Positions 26,556-35,532 are shown, counted from the stretch's first letter. The stretch is DNA of 41,024 nucleotides from a bacterium (GCA_030700025.1 JAUYKI010000002.1:1-41024), one strand, 5' to 3'. Numbers and translations are program-made. Notes: generated from the sequence alone by a model not told the origin.

Positions 26556-27284
26556 TTACTTTAATTGTAGCTCGGCATTGATGAATTTATCAAGGTCGCC
26601 GGCCAGAACTTTGTCCGGCTGATGGCTTTCCACCTTGGTTCGGTGGTCTTTAACCATTTGGTACGGGTGAAGCACGTAGGAACGGATTTGGCTTCCCCAT
26701 TCCGGCTTAACCTGGGTACGCAAGTTTTTCAGCTCTTTTTCCTGTTTTTCTTCCATTAATTTAAAAAGCTTGGCTTTTAATAGAGCGGTGGCTTTTTCCC
26801 GATTTTGCAGCTGGCTTCTTTCCACTTGCGAAGCCGAAGCTAGGCCCGTTGGCAAATGAATTACCCGGACCGCGGTTTCCCGCTTATTGACGTTTTGGCC
26901 GCCCGGCCCGCTGGAGCGCGACATTTCTACGCGCAGATCTTCCGGCGGTATGTTTATTTTTTTTAAATCCATTTCCGGCATTTCAGGTAAAACTTCCACT
27001 AGGGCAAAAGAGGTGTGGCGCAATTGTTTGGAATCAAACGGCGAAATCCGGACCAGGCGATGCACCCCGATCTCTTTTTTTAAAGTTCCATAGGCGTATT
27101 CTCCGCGGACGTCAATCGCCCGATCGTCAATTAAAACGGTTTTCCAACCGCGTTTTTCCGCGTACTTTACGTACATTTTTAAAAGCATATTCGCCCAGTC
27201 TTTGGCGTCCTCGCCCCCCACTCCTGGAAAAATGCTGATATGCGCGTGATTTTTATCGTATTTTCCGGTTAATGATTCAAACAT
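26556..27284 (-). CDS. prfB: peptide chain release factor 2-like, without an N-terminal domain 1
   Basis: GVGGEDAKDWANMLLKMY, RISPFDS (SPF), SSGPGGQNVNKRETAVR; starts 12 nt after the tRNA-Thr 3' end. Confidence 0.85.
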   Translation of the reverse strand: MFESLTGKYDKNHAHISIFPGVGGEDAKDWANMLLKMYVKYAEKRGWKTVLIDDRAIDVRGEYAYGTLKKEIGVHRLVRISPFDSKQLRHTSFALVEVLPEMPEMDLKKINIPPEDLRVEMSRSSGPGGQNVNKRETAVRVIHLPTGLASASQVERSQLQNREKATALLKAKLFKLMEEKQEKELKNLRTQVKPEWGSQIRSYVLHPYQMVKDHRTKVESHQPDKVLAGDLDKFINAELQLK

Positions 27285-27296
27285 AATTTTAGCGGG

Positions 27297-27367
27297 AGCC
27301 CCCTGACAGAATCGAACTGTCGTCTTTGCTTTACGAAAGCATTGCTCTGCCACTGAGCTAAGGAGGC
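27297..27367 (-). tRNA. tRNA-Thr(CGU)
   Basis: GCCTCCTTAGCTCAGTGGCAGAGC...TTCGTAA...GACAGTTCGATTCTGTCAGGGGGC; no encoded CCA. Confidence 0.88.
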
Positions 27368-27451
27368 AATATTTTGTATATTATCAGGTTTTATGATATT
27401 TTAAAAACAGTTATTTAAAATCAGCTCAAGGGGGCGAAAAAGGAGGATGGC

Positions 27452-28129
27452 ATGAATGAAGGCATTTTTACTTATACTAAGGCTCATTTAGCCGTGTTAT
27501 TTGAGGAACAACTTGCCATTCTTCAAGCCGCTTCCACCCAGATTGTCACTATATCCGCGCTGCTTAAGCAAAAAGAGGCGGTAATCGCGAAAGCCAGTGA
27601 AATGATCTTCGCGGAATCCTATATTCCTTTTATTCCGGTAATTCCTAGAGAATGGCGCACTCCCCTGGACCAAGTTGTTTTCTTACATGAAGAAAATAAA
27701 GGTTTTTGCAGAATAGAGTCGCAAGATATTTGGAATAACCAAGAAATGCCGCAAAAACCATATTACATTTTTAATGTGGAGGATGGAGCTGCTTTGCGCA
27801 GAGAAAATCCTAACGCGCATGAGCATCATTTAGATGAATCCGGCCGGCGATTTTTGACCGCGGAAGAAATTATCAATCTGGCTTTACAGGGCGAAGTATT
27901 GAGGCGCCATTGGCTGGTAGCTCCGGCGTCCGGCTGTCAAGCGCTGGCAGACGATGGCAGCATAGTTAAGGGCTGGCCATTTTTAGTTCGCGGTTCCCAT
28001 AGCGTCATTATGCAATGTGTTCACCCGAGTAATTTACAGAAAATGGCCTCGCGCTTTTCCTACGACTGGGGAGTTCCCACTTGCTTCAAAGAAAGTTATA
28101 ACAGTAATATAACTCCCGCGGCTGATTAA
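27452..28129 (+). CDS. hypothetical protein
   Basis: AAAAAGGAGGATGGC-ATG; terminator after the stop. Confidence 0.65.
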   Translation: MNEGIFTYTKAHLAVLFEEQLAILQAASTQIVTISALLKQKEAVIAKASEMIFAESYIPFIPVIPREWRTPLDQVVFLHEENKGFCRIESQDIWNNQEMPQKPYYIFNVEDGAALRRENPNAHEHHLDESGRRFLTAEEIINLALQGEVLRRHWLVAPASGCQALADDGSIVKGWPFLVRGSHSVIMQCVHPSNLQKMASRFSYDWGVPTCFKESYNSNITPAAD

Positions 28130-28154
28130 CCCACACACCTAATAAGTAAAGTTT

Positions 28155-28180
28155 AACTCGCCTAATTTGGCGAGTTTTTT
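28155..28180 (+). terminator. Rho-independent terminator
   Basis: AACTCGCCtaatttGGCGAGTTTTTT. Confidence 0.75.
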
Positions 28181-28187
28181 ATTTATG

Positions 28188-28258
28188 AGCGGGATACGAG
28201 AATCGAACTCGCGTCTCGACCTTGGGAAGGTCGCATACTGCCACTGTACTAATCCCGC
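28188..28258 (-). tRNA. tRNA-Gly(CCC)
   Basis: GCGGGATTAGTACAGTGGCAGTATGCGACCTTCCCAAGGTCG...GCGAGTTCGATTCTCGTATCCCGC; anticodon loop TTCCCAA. Confidence 0.92.
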
Positions 28259-28281
28259 GACACTATACCCGCAAGAATTCT

Positions 28282-28857
28282 TTATTGAGGTATTACTTGT
28301 TTTCCGTCCCAGCTGAAATTAGGGATTAAAATTATAACTCTAGCTTCTTGAGTAACGTCTTCCAGCCATTTATTAAAATCTTGTTTTTCCGAAAACATCC
28401 GCCCTTCCAGAATTTCCCGGTAGGCCTGCGCCAGCAAAACCTGTTTTTTAAAATCTTCCAAAGTTAAGCCATAGATCTCTTTAACCGCTTCTTCTAAACG
28501 AGGATTGGTTAATTCCTGGCTGATAATTTTTTCGGTTATTTGGTTTAGGTCTTTGCCTAATCTTTTCTTAGTCTCGTCAAAAACCAGCCAATCCACGATT
28601 AACTTATTTAAGGCGGCTCTTTTGATTTCCGTTTTAGACCCGGATTCTTTTAAAATTTCCGGATTGGATCCATAAGTCAGCAGGGCATTGTTAAAATAGC
28701 GGATAGCGGCGTTATAATTCTGGTCCAGATTATTGGCGCTGATCATATGAAAATTCACAAAAGCCACCGGATAAAAACCGTTATGGATAACGGAATAAAG
28801 CCCCAATCCGGAGCCGATTATTATTAGAAAAATTACTACAAAAAATCTATAAGACAT
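28282..28857 (-). CDS. membrane-anchored hypothetical protein, possibly SurA-N-like
   Basis: N-terminal TM; ALNKLIVDWLVFDETKKRLG...LTLEDFKKQVLLAQAYREIL. Confidence 0.5.
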   Translation of the reverse strand: MSYRFFVVIFLIIIGSGLGLYSVIHNGFYPVAFVNFHMISANNLDQNYNAAIRYFNNALLTYGSNPEILKESGSKTEIKRAALNKLIVDWLVFDETKKRLGKDLNQITEKIISQELTNPRLEEAVKEIYGLTLEDFKKQVLLAQAYREILEGRMFSEKQDFNKWLEDVTQEARVIILIPNFSWDGKQVIPQ

Positions 28858-28868
28858 GCTTTAAATTT

Positions 28869-29144
28869 TTAATCACTGGTTTTGGGCGGAACAATAATTA
28901 TCAGCTTCTCGCCTGGCGCCTTATAATTTAACTTCTCTCTTAATTCTTTGGCAAGATTGCCGGCTTCGGCCAAATAGCTCAAATCCGCTTCTAAAACCGT
29001 ATTTTCCTTGGAAACGCCGGTTAGTTCAGTATTGATTTTAGATAAATTGCTTTCTAAGCTAAGATTCTGACCGTACAGCCTAAAAAGCTGAACGCCGACA
29101 GCTACTAATATAATAGATAAAATTATGGTGACGATGGATTTCAT
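28869..29144 (-). CDS. septum-formation initiator-like (DivIC/FtsL-type) protein
   Basis: N-terminal TM plus coiled-coil, 91 aa, YLAEAGNLAKELREKLNYKAPGEKLIII. Confidence 0.65.
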   Translation of the reverse strand: MKSIVTIILSIILVAVGVQLFRLYGQNLSLESNLSKINTELTGVSKENTVLEADLSYLAEAGNLAKELREKLNYKAPGEKLIIIVPPKTSD

Positions 29145-29263
29145 CCCGTTAGAGGCAGACCATCTTTAGATGGTCGTAAATAGGCCGATTTAACCGCGAC
29201 TGATGTTTTATGTTTAAAATTTGTTTTAGCATAGATAGCTTAGGCTTAGTTGCCTCTAACGGG
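29145..29263 (-). repeat. Start-codon-abutting inverted-repeat element, copy 3 (CCCGTTAGAGGCA...TGCCTCTAACGGG)
   Basis: 119 bp; abuts the ATG of 28869-29144; shares GGTTAAATCGGC..TATT.ACG plus hairpin with copy 1. Confidence 0.88.
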
Positions 29264-29268
29264 ATCAT
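29149..29268 (-). CDS. 39-codon uORF (MIPLEATKPKLSMLKQILNIKHQSRLNRPIYDHLKMVCL) spanning element copy 3
   Basis: Open from ATGAT to TAA-CGGG-ATG, same length and stop position as the typA uORF. Confidence 0.35.
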   Translation of the reverse strand: MIPLEATKPKLSMLKQILNIKHQSRLNRPIYDHLKMVCL

Positions 29269-29301
29269 TTTATTAGTTTAACATTAGAACCCGCTTCATC
29301 G

Positions 29302-31101
29302 CTATTTCTTAAGAAGCTCCTTAAAAATTTTAGCCGGAATATTAACCTGAGTTTTCATGCCGCGTTCTTGAAGCCGTTCCTTTCCGCGCTTTTGTTTTTT
29401 CCAAAGCTTCATTTTTCTGGTCCGGTCACCGCCGGTTTTTCCAAAGTTACCCAGCTCTTTACGCATTGCCGGAATATCTTCTCTGGCAATAATCCGCCCG
29501 CCGACTATGGCCTGCAAGGCCTGGGAAAATTGCTGTTGGGGCAACAGATCTTTTAACTTTTCCAAAGTTTTTCTCCCCTCCCTTTCTATATCGCTCTTAT
29601 GGATAATCCGGGTTAAACCGCTGACTTTATGGCTGGCTACAAAAACCTCCAGCTTAGCGACTTCGGTTCTTTGATACTCCGATACTAAATAACTTAGCGA
29701 GGCATAACCCGCGGAAATGGATTTCAGCTGATCATCAAAATCCCTGATTAATTCTGCCAGCGGCAAAAGAGCGGAAACTAACAAAGAATTTTTTCCCAGG
29801 TTTTCAGTGGTAATATCCCGCAAACGAAAGGTGTCTTGGAGGCGCATAATGGCGCCTAAATATTCCGCGGGCACTAAAATTTCTACTTTGGCCATTGGTT
29901 CTTCTACTTCTATGTAATCTAATGGAAAATCCTCAGGATAGTTAACCATTTTCCATTGGCCGTCCCGTAATTTTACGCGGTAGGAAACCGATGGAAAGCT
30001 GTGAACGGTGTTTAAGCTAAACTCTTTTTCCAAACGTTCAGCGGTAATTTCAAAATGCAGCCGCCCCAAAAATCCGCTTTTAAATCCCCGGCCCAAAAAT
30101 TCGTTAAAGTCCGGCTCAAACTTTAAAGAAGAGTCATTTAGCCGCAGTTTGCCCAGCGCATTTTTAAGATCATCATAATCATCCGCCTCTTCCGGGTAAA
30201 AAGAAACGAATACTACCGGCTGAGGATCTTTATAACCGTGCAAAGCGCCGGCAGAAGGGTCGGTAGTTATAGTATCGCCGATTTTCAGAGTTTCCGGGTC
30301 TTTTAATCCCGTAGCTACATAACCAATCTGGCCATTTTCGATTTTTGAAGAAATTTTTAACTCCGGGGAAAAGTAGCCAAGCTCTTTAATTTTAAATTCG
30401 GTATTAGTTGCCAGCAGAAATGCTCTTTGATCGGGTGAAATTTCCCCATCAAATGCCCGGACCGCGGCCACGATGCCTTTATGTTCATGGTAAAAAGAAT
30501 CGAAGATAAGCGCTCGGAAGACTTTAGAATTTTTTTCTTCCTTTCTTGCCGAGGTGGGATGCGGAACTTTTTTAATTACAGCGTTTAATAAATCAGCAAC
30601 GCCTAATCCAGTTTTTCCGGATACTTTATAAATTTCATTTTCCGGAACGCCAATCAGTTCCGCGGTGCTTTTAATAACATCTTCCACCCCCGGCGGATTC
30701 ATATCTACTTTATTAACCGCGCCGACAATGGTCAGCCCTGCTCTTTGAGCGGCGTGAAAATTCGCCAAGGTTTGGGCCTGGATTCCTTGAGTGGCATCTA
30801 CTAATAAAATTGCTCCGTCTACTGCCTCCAGCGCCCTGGAAACTTCATAGGAAAAATCGGAGTGGCCGGGAGTGTCAATTAAGTTGAGATCGTAAGTAAC
30901 GCCGTCCATTGTATAAGACATCCGCACCGGCGCCATTTTAATGGTAATTCCCCGTTCCCGTTCTAATTCCAATTGGTCTAAAAATTGCGCCTTCATGTGG
31001 CGCTTATCAATAGTCCCGGTAACTTCTAAAAGCCGGTCGGCTAAGGTGGATTTGCCGTGGTCAATGTGGGCAATAATGCAAAAATTGCGGATGTTATTCA
31101 T
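29302..31101 (-). CDS. lepA: elongation factor 4 (LepA)
   Basis: [78 protein letters not shown]. Confidence 0.95.
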   Translation of the reverse strand: MNNIRNFCIIAHIDHGKSTLADRLLEVTGTIDKRHMKAQFLDQLELERERGITIKMAPVRMSYTMDGVTYDLNLIDTPGHSDFSYEVSRALEAVDGAILLVDATQGIQAQTLANFHAAQRAGLTIVGAVNKVDMNPPGVEDVIKSTAELIGVPENEIYKVSGKTGLGVADLLNAVIKKVPHPTSARKEEKNSKVFRALIFDSFYHEHKGIVAAVRAFDGEISPDQRAFLLATNTEFKIKELGYFSPELKISSKIENGQIGYVATGLKDPETLKIGDTITTDPSAGALHGYKDPQPVVFVSFYPEEADDYDDLKNALGKLRLNDSSLKFEPDFNEFLGRGFKSGFLGRLHFEITAERLEKEFSLNTVHSFPSVSYRVKLRDGQWKMVNYPEDFPLDYIEVEEPMAKVEILVPAEYLGAIMRLQDTFRLRDITTENLGKNSLLVSALLPLAELIRDFDDQLKSISAGYASLSYLVSEYQRTEVAKLEVFVASHKVSGLTRIIHKSDIEREGRKTLEKLKDLLPQQQFSQALQAIVGGRIIAREDIPAMRKELGNFGKTGGDRTRKMKLWKKQKRGKERLQERGMKTQVNIPAKIFKELLKK

Positions 31102-31111
31102 TCGCTTGATT

Positions 31112-32215
31112 TTAAGCGATTTGGCTGCTTTTTACAATTTTTAAAATTTCTTTTTTAAATTTATTTTTAGAGAACTTTTCCGCGGATTTTTGGATAGCGT
31201 CTTCATTAAAGGAGGTCAGCAAAAATCTCTTCACTGCTACTACTAAATCCTCCACAGTTTGCTTATGGAAGAATACTCCAGTAACTCCTTCGGTTACGAT
31301 TTCTCTGGCTCCGCCCTCGGAAAAGGCAATCACCGGGCAACCGCAGGCTTGCGCCTCCGCCGCCACTAATCCAAAATCTTCTACCTGCGGAAAAACCAAG
31401 GCTTCCGCCCCGCTATAAAAAGTCCGGAGGTCGTTATCGTCTACAAAGGGGTAAAATTCAATTTTTTTAGACTTCACCATGCTTTTAAGATTGGGCAATT
31501 CCGGTCCGTCGCCCACTATCAACAGCGGCCAGTTAAGCCGGTTGAAAGCCTCAATAATTAAATCAAAACGTTTGTAAGGCAATAACCGGCCGACCGCCAA
31601 AAAATAACCGCCTCTTTTAACATCCGACTTATAAAACTTACTGGAATCTACCGGCGGATAAATTACCTCTGATTCGCGGTTATAATATTTTTTTATTTTT
31701 TCAGAAATAAAATGAGAATTTGCTAATAAAGTATCCGGCCTCTGTCCGGCTTTTTTATCCCATTGGCGCAAATAGCTGAATATTGGCGCGGCTGCCAGCT
31801 TTACTGCCGGATGCCAGTTAAAGTATTGGCTGGACTCCCAAGCATAGCGGAGCGGAGTATGAATGTAAGAGATATGCCGAGGCAACTTTTGACTTTTAAC
31901 TTTTAACCATTGACTCGTTCCGATTCCTTTTCCAAAGCCGGCGCTAGAAGAAATAATTAAGTCGTAATCCGATTTTAAATCCATTAAATTTGCCGCTGTT
32001 GGCATCAGGGGTATGAAAAAACGGTGATTATTAGCCACTAATGAATTATTTAAAAAGCTTGTTCCTTGAACTTTGCCGTCAAAACGATTGCGGGTTTTAT
32101 CTTTATCATAAAAAAGCGTATAGATTGGCGCTTCAGGAAAAATTTCCGATAAAGTTTCCAGAACTCTTTCTCCCCCGCCATATTGGTTTAGATAATCGTG
32201 TGTTAGGGCAACTTT
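31112..32215 (-). CDS. glycosyltransferase family 4
   Basis: MKVALTHDYLNQYGGGERVLETL, AVGRLLPYKRFDLIIEAFN, VFPQVEDFGLVAAEAQACGCPVIA. Confidence 0.88.
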   Translation of the reverse strand, partial: KVALTHDYLNQYGGGERVLETLSEIFPEAPIYTLFYDKDKTRNRFDGKVQGTSFLNNSLVANNHRFFIPLMPTAANLMDLKSDYDLIISSSAGFGKGIGTSQWLKVKSQKLPRHISYIHTPLRYAWESSQYFNWHPAVKLAAAPIFSYLRQWDKKAGQRPDTLLANSHFISEKIKKYYNRESEVIYPPVDSSKFYKSDVKRGGYFLAVGRLLPYKRFDLIIEAFNRLNWPLLIVGDGPELPNLKSMVKSKKIEFYPFVDDNDLRTFYSGAEALVFPQVEDFGLVAAEAQACGCPVIAFSEGGAREIVTEGVTGVFFHKQTVEDLVVAVKRFLLTSFNEDAIQKSAEKFSKNKFKKEILKIVKSSQIA

Positions 32216-32265
32216 CATAACTTTTAACAATTAACTATTTATAACTTTAACGTTATAATAATAAC

Positions 32266-32853
32266 ATGAAACGATTAATGGATATTATGGGCGCCACCGT
32301 TGGACTGGCAGTGACCGCTCCTTTGTGGCCATTTATCGCTTTAGCCATCAAGTTAGACCAAAAAGGCCCGGCCTTAGTAAAATTAGACCGCGTCAGTAGC
32401 GGCCGAACAATAAAAGTTTATAAATTCCGCTCTATGACTGATGGAGCGCATCAATTAAAGCCCCAATTAAAGCATTTAAACGAAAGAACCGACGGTTCAT
32501 TCTTTAAAATTAAAAATGACCCGCGTTTAACCCAAACAGGAAGGCTTTTGCGCAAGTTCCGGTTAGATGAGCTTCCCCAATTAATCAATGTTTTGAAGGG
32601 AGAGCTTTCTTTAGTCGGTCCGAGGCCCCATGAACCAGAAGAAGTTATTTTTTATCCGCATCCCCACAAGCATTTAATCGTTGCCAAAGCGGGCGTAACC
32701 GGACTATCGCAAGTTAACGGCGCCTCCAGTTTGCCGTTTTTGCGGGAATTGGAATTAGACAGCCATTACGTTAAAAACCAGTCTTTATTATTAGATGTTA
32801 AGATTTTAGGAAAAACTCTGTGGATTATGTTTTTTGATCCAACCGGCGTATAG
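32266..32853 (+). CDS. bacterial sugar transferase (undecaprenyl-phosphate sugar phosphotransferase type)
   Basis: KRLMDIMGATVGL, KVYKFRSMTDGA, GRLLRKFRLDELPQLINVLKGELSLVGPRP. Confidence 0.92.
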   Translation: MKRLMDIMGATVGLAVTAPLWPFIALAIKLDQKGPALVKLDRVSSGRTIKVYKFRSMTDGAHQLKPQLKHLNERTDGSFFKIKNDPRLTQTGRLLRKFRLDELPQLINVLKGELSLVGPRPHEPEEVIFYPHPHKHLIVAKAGVTGLSQVNGASSLPFLRELELDSHYVKNQSLLLDVKILGKTLWIMFFDPTGV

Positions 32854-32885
32854 AGTATAATGATTTTAAGAGAGTAAAACATTAC

Positions 32886-33281
32886 ATGTTTAACCCCAAC
32901 TTAAAACCGCCATCATTAAAATTAGAACATACCAATTTATTGCGCATTACTTTAGCTGGAAAAATGACCACTCTTCATAAAGATGAGGTGCGGAAATTTA
33001 CCGATCAAGTTTATACCGCGGTTCAGGAATTATATAAACGCACCGGCCAGAAAGTAAATTTTTTAACTGATTTGAAGGGCTTAGAAGTTATTGAACCGGA
33101 AGTCATGGATGTTTATTCCGAACTTCTAAAAAAAGATTTGCCATATGTAAATAAATCCGCCACTTTCGGAAGCAGTGTTATGATACTGGAAGCATTCGCG
33201 ACTTTAAGCGTGCTTAGCGCGCGCAGTAACTTCCGGCACTTTGCCACCCGCGAGGAAGCCTTGGAATATTTATTTGAATAA
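32886..33281 (+). CDS. hypothetical protein (STAS-like)
   Basis: FATREEALEYLFE C-terminus; -10-like TATAAT upstream. Confidence 0.5.
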   Translation: MFNPNLKPPSLKLEHTNLLRITLAGKMTTLHKDEVRKFTDQVYTAVQELYKRTGQKVNFLTDLKGLEVIEPEVMDVYSELLKKDLPYVNKSATFGSSVMILEAFATLSVLSARSNFRHFATREEALEYLFE

Positions 33282-33353
33282 CGTTGGTCTTGACTTTTAG
33301 CTCTGAAAGGTATATACTATATTTAGTACTTAAACTTAAGTAGGGAGGTTACC

Positions 33354-33605
33354 ATGTATTACAAAGTGCGTCGTAACGCCGATGGCATGAAGGAAGTGGT
33401 TTTCGACCTCAGGGATTTTCCGATCTACAGCGGTGATGACGTTTACGCGAAGATTCTGGAAATCGCCCCGTGCGAATTTCTGGGAATCCCGCCGGTTCTG
33501 GCCTTCTTCAGCATGAAGCGGGAGGGCAAAGATCTCGAGCGCGCGGTCGTCAGCGTCAATACCAACGTGGTGTTCTCCTCGAATCTGCTGTTGGCTCACT
33601 GCTGA
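33354..33605 (+). CDS. small hypothetical protein
   Basis: TAGGGAGGTTACC-ATG; promoter TTGACT-N17-TATACT; terminator follows. Confidence 0.6.
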   Translation: MYYKVRRNADGMKEVVFDLRDFPIYSGDDVYAKILEIAPCEFLGIPPVLAFFSMKREGKDLERAVVSVNTNVVFSSNLLLAHC

Positions 33606-33621
33606 AATTCTCGCTTGAACG

Positions 33622-33656
33622 CGCCTAGTCCAAAAGGATTAGGCGTTTTATTTTTT
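33622..33656 (+). terminator. Rho-independent terminator
   Basis: CGCCTAGTCCaaaaGGATTAGGCGTTTTATTTTTT. Confidence 0.7.
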
Positions 33657-34175
33657 AATAAAAAAGTTTAGCCATTGCCATTATAACAGCTTGCCGGACA
33701 TATTCTTTCCGGTTTATCCGGCCATGAGTGATTAAGCTCAACATCCCCTCTTTACTGCCGATTTCACGATCTTCGGTTAGTCCCGCCTTAAAACAGGCCT
33801 GGTTAAAATTTAAATTTTCGTTTAAAACATAATGCATTAATTTTTCCGGGCATTCTATTGCCGGAGAAAGCCCTAAATGGAAAATTTTACCGTTATAAAT
33901 CGCGCAGGCGGTAAAGTCCATATAACCGGTTTTGGTAAAAGGAACCGCCATCAAGCCGGATTCAATTCCAAAACTATAATCACAATCTAAAAACGCGCTT
34001 TTGGCGCGGTTCATGGCGCCAGTTAAAGTTTCTTCCAAAGACTTCGGCTGATCGGAAACTCCGGATTCGGTTTTAACGCCCAGAACTTCCGCTTGGGCAA
34101 AATCTTTATATGAAACCAGTATTTCTTTGACCGCGCTAACTTTCGCGTTATTTGTTGAACCGACTTTAACTTTCA
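33655..34175 (-). CDS. DUF84 inosine/xanthosine triphosphatase-like protein
   Basis: MKVKVGSTNNAKVSAVKEIL, DYSFGIESGLMAVP; start taken at MKVKVGS. Confidence 0.82.
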
Positions 34176-34225
34176 TATTATTTCTTGTTATTGATTCTGT
34201 TACGGGCATTGTTGAGCTTGCTTGT

Positions 34226-34312
34226 GTAGGCCGTAAGCAGCCAAGAGCTGGATTGGACTTTTCCGCCGTGGCCGACGTGAAGCGGATCAAATCCCCCGCT
34301 TACGGTTACTAC
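34226..34312. repeat. Structured inverted-repeat element GTAGgCCGTAAGC...GCTTACGGttaCTAC
   Basis: Outer stem plus inner GGATTtgaT/GTCcAATCC and CCGC/GCGG pairing. Confidence 0.55.
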
Positions 34313-34350
34313 GATTTTTTTATTTTTTGATGATTTTTTAAATCGCATAA

Positions 34351-34617
34351 TTATTCAAAAGAAATTATTTGCAGGCCCTTAGCTTTTATTTCCTCTTCGG
34401 GCCAATATAAACTGTCTAACTTAAATTTTACCACGTGCGTCACGCGTTTCTCCAGTTTTCGCCCGGTAAATTTCCGAGGTTCTCCGTCCCATTCCTCAAG
34501 GACTAATGCATCACCCTCGGCGATATTAAAATCATTTAAGCGCAACTCGCATTTCTTTTTCCCGGATAATATATCTTCAAAATGCCGCGGTTCTATTTTT
34601 TTGATAATTATAGCCAT
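34351..34617 (-). CDS. ASCH/PUA-like domain protein
   Basis: IIKKIEPRHFEDILSGKKKCELRLNDFNIAEGDALVLEEW. Confidence 0.75.
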   Translation of the reverse strand: MAIIIKKIEPRHFEDILSGKKKCELRLNDFNIAEGDALVLEEWDGEPRKFTGRKLEKRVTHVVKFKLDSLYWPEEEIKAKGLQIISFE

Positions 34618-34628
34618 GTTATTCTCTG

Positions 34629-35120
34629 CTATCGTTCTTTGATTAAAATCTTCATTCCTAAAATTTGATTTAATTTTTCGATTACTTTTCCGCCCTCTTG
34701 GCTGAATAACCAGGCAAATAACTGAACATTTTTCGCGTGCGGAATAGCATCTATCGCTTCCAGGAACATTTTTACTGCTAACCCTTGCCCTCTATGTTTC
34801 GGCACCGTAAAAGCGGAACAAAGATACAGCGCTTCATAGCTATCCCGAACTTTTGTCAGATTAAGCAGTTCGCGTTCGTTAATTTCTCCTATTAAAAATT
34901 TTTCCATTAATTCAATTTGAGTTGGCAACACAGTCACCCAGCTAATCGGTTCCCCATTCTCTAGCCGGCAGATAACGGTTTTGGGGTGCAGTTTTTGTAT
35001 CTTATAAATTGATTCTCTAGTTATTGGTATCTGATTCGGATCGCTTTCGCTTTTAAAATATTGCTCGGCGATATTCAGCATTGTATTTAAAATTTTGTCA
35101 TTCATGCCGGGATTACTCAT
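34629..35120 (-). CDS. GNAT-family acetyltransferase-like protein
   Basis: LYLCSAFTVPKHRGQGLAVKMFLEAI. Confidence 0.75.
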   Translation of the reverse strand: MSNPGMNDKILNTMLNIAEQYFKSESDPNQIPITRESIYKIQKLHPKTVICRLENGEPISWVTVLPTQIELMEKFLIGEINERELLNLTKVRDSYEALYLCSAFTVPKHRGQGLAVKMFLEAIDAIPHAKNVQLFAWLFSQEGGKVIEKLNQILGMKILIKER

Positions 35121-35523
35121 TAACTGCTATTTTACTTAAATCCCCGTTTAAAATTTCCGGGCTCATTGCTTCAATCTCATTTTTATAATTCATTTCCGGG
35201 GCGGAGTTCAATAAGTATATTTTTTTATCCAGCACGTGCGCGAAAGCCACTTCTATCAGGGCGTTGCCGCCGATATAATTTTCAACTCCGTTCTTAGTAA
35301 GGTTTAAAATCAAAACGGCGTCCGATGCTTTTATTTCATTCCAGTAATTTTTAAATAAATCGCCCTCCTGCTTTTCCCACTTCCCTTCCGCGCCTTTCTT
35401 CCCCGAAGCATATTCTTCGGTATCTTTAGGCAACACAACCACGTGGCCAAGCTGTTCTAGCTTTACCTTGGTTTCTACCATCTCTTTTCCAAATTGCATG
35501 CTTCCGCAAATTGCTATTTTCAT
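35113..35523 (-). CDS. nucleoside 2-deoxyribosyltransferase-like protein
   Basis: MKIAICGSMQF, ASDAVLILNLTKNGVENYIGGNALIEVAFAHVLDKKIYLLN. Confidence 0.65.
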   Translation of the reverse strand: MKIAICGSMQFGKEMVETKVKLEQLGHVVVLPKDTEEYASGKKGAEGKWEKQEGDLFKNYWNEIKASDAVLILNLTKNGVENYIGGNALIEVAFAHVLDKKIYLLNSAPEMNYKNEIEAMSPEILNGDLSKIAVNE

Positions 35524-35532
35524 ATATTTTGA

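Noticed and set aside
26556-27353. RF2 start upstream inside the tRNA (MAEQCFRKAKTTVRF...)
   Set aside because: Those codons are the tRNA-Thr sequence read in frame; the start at 27284 fits better.
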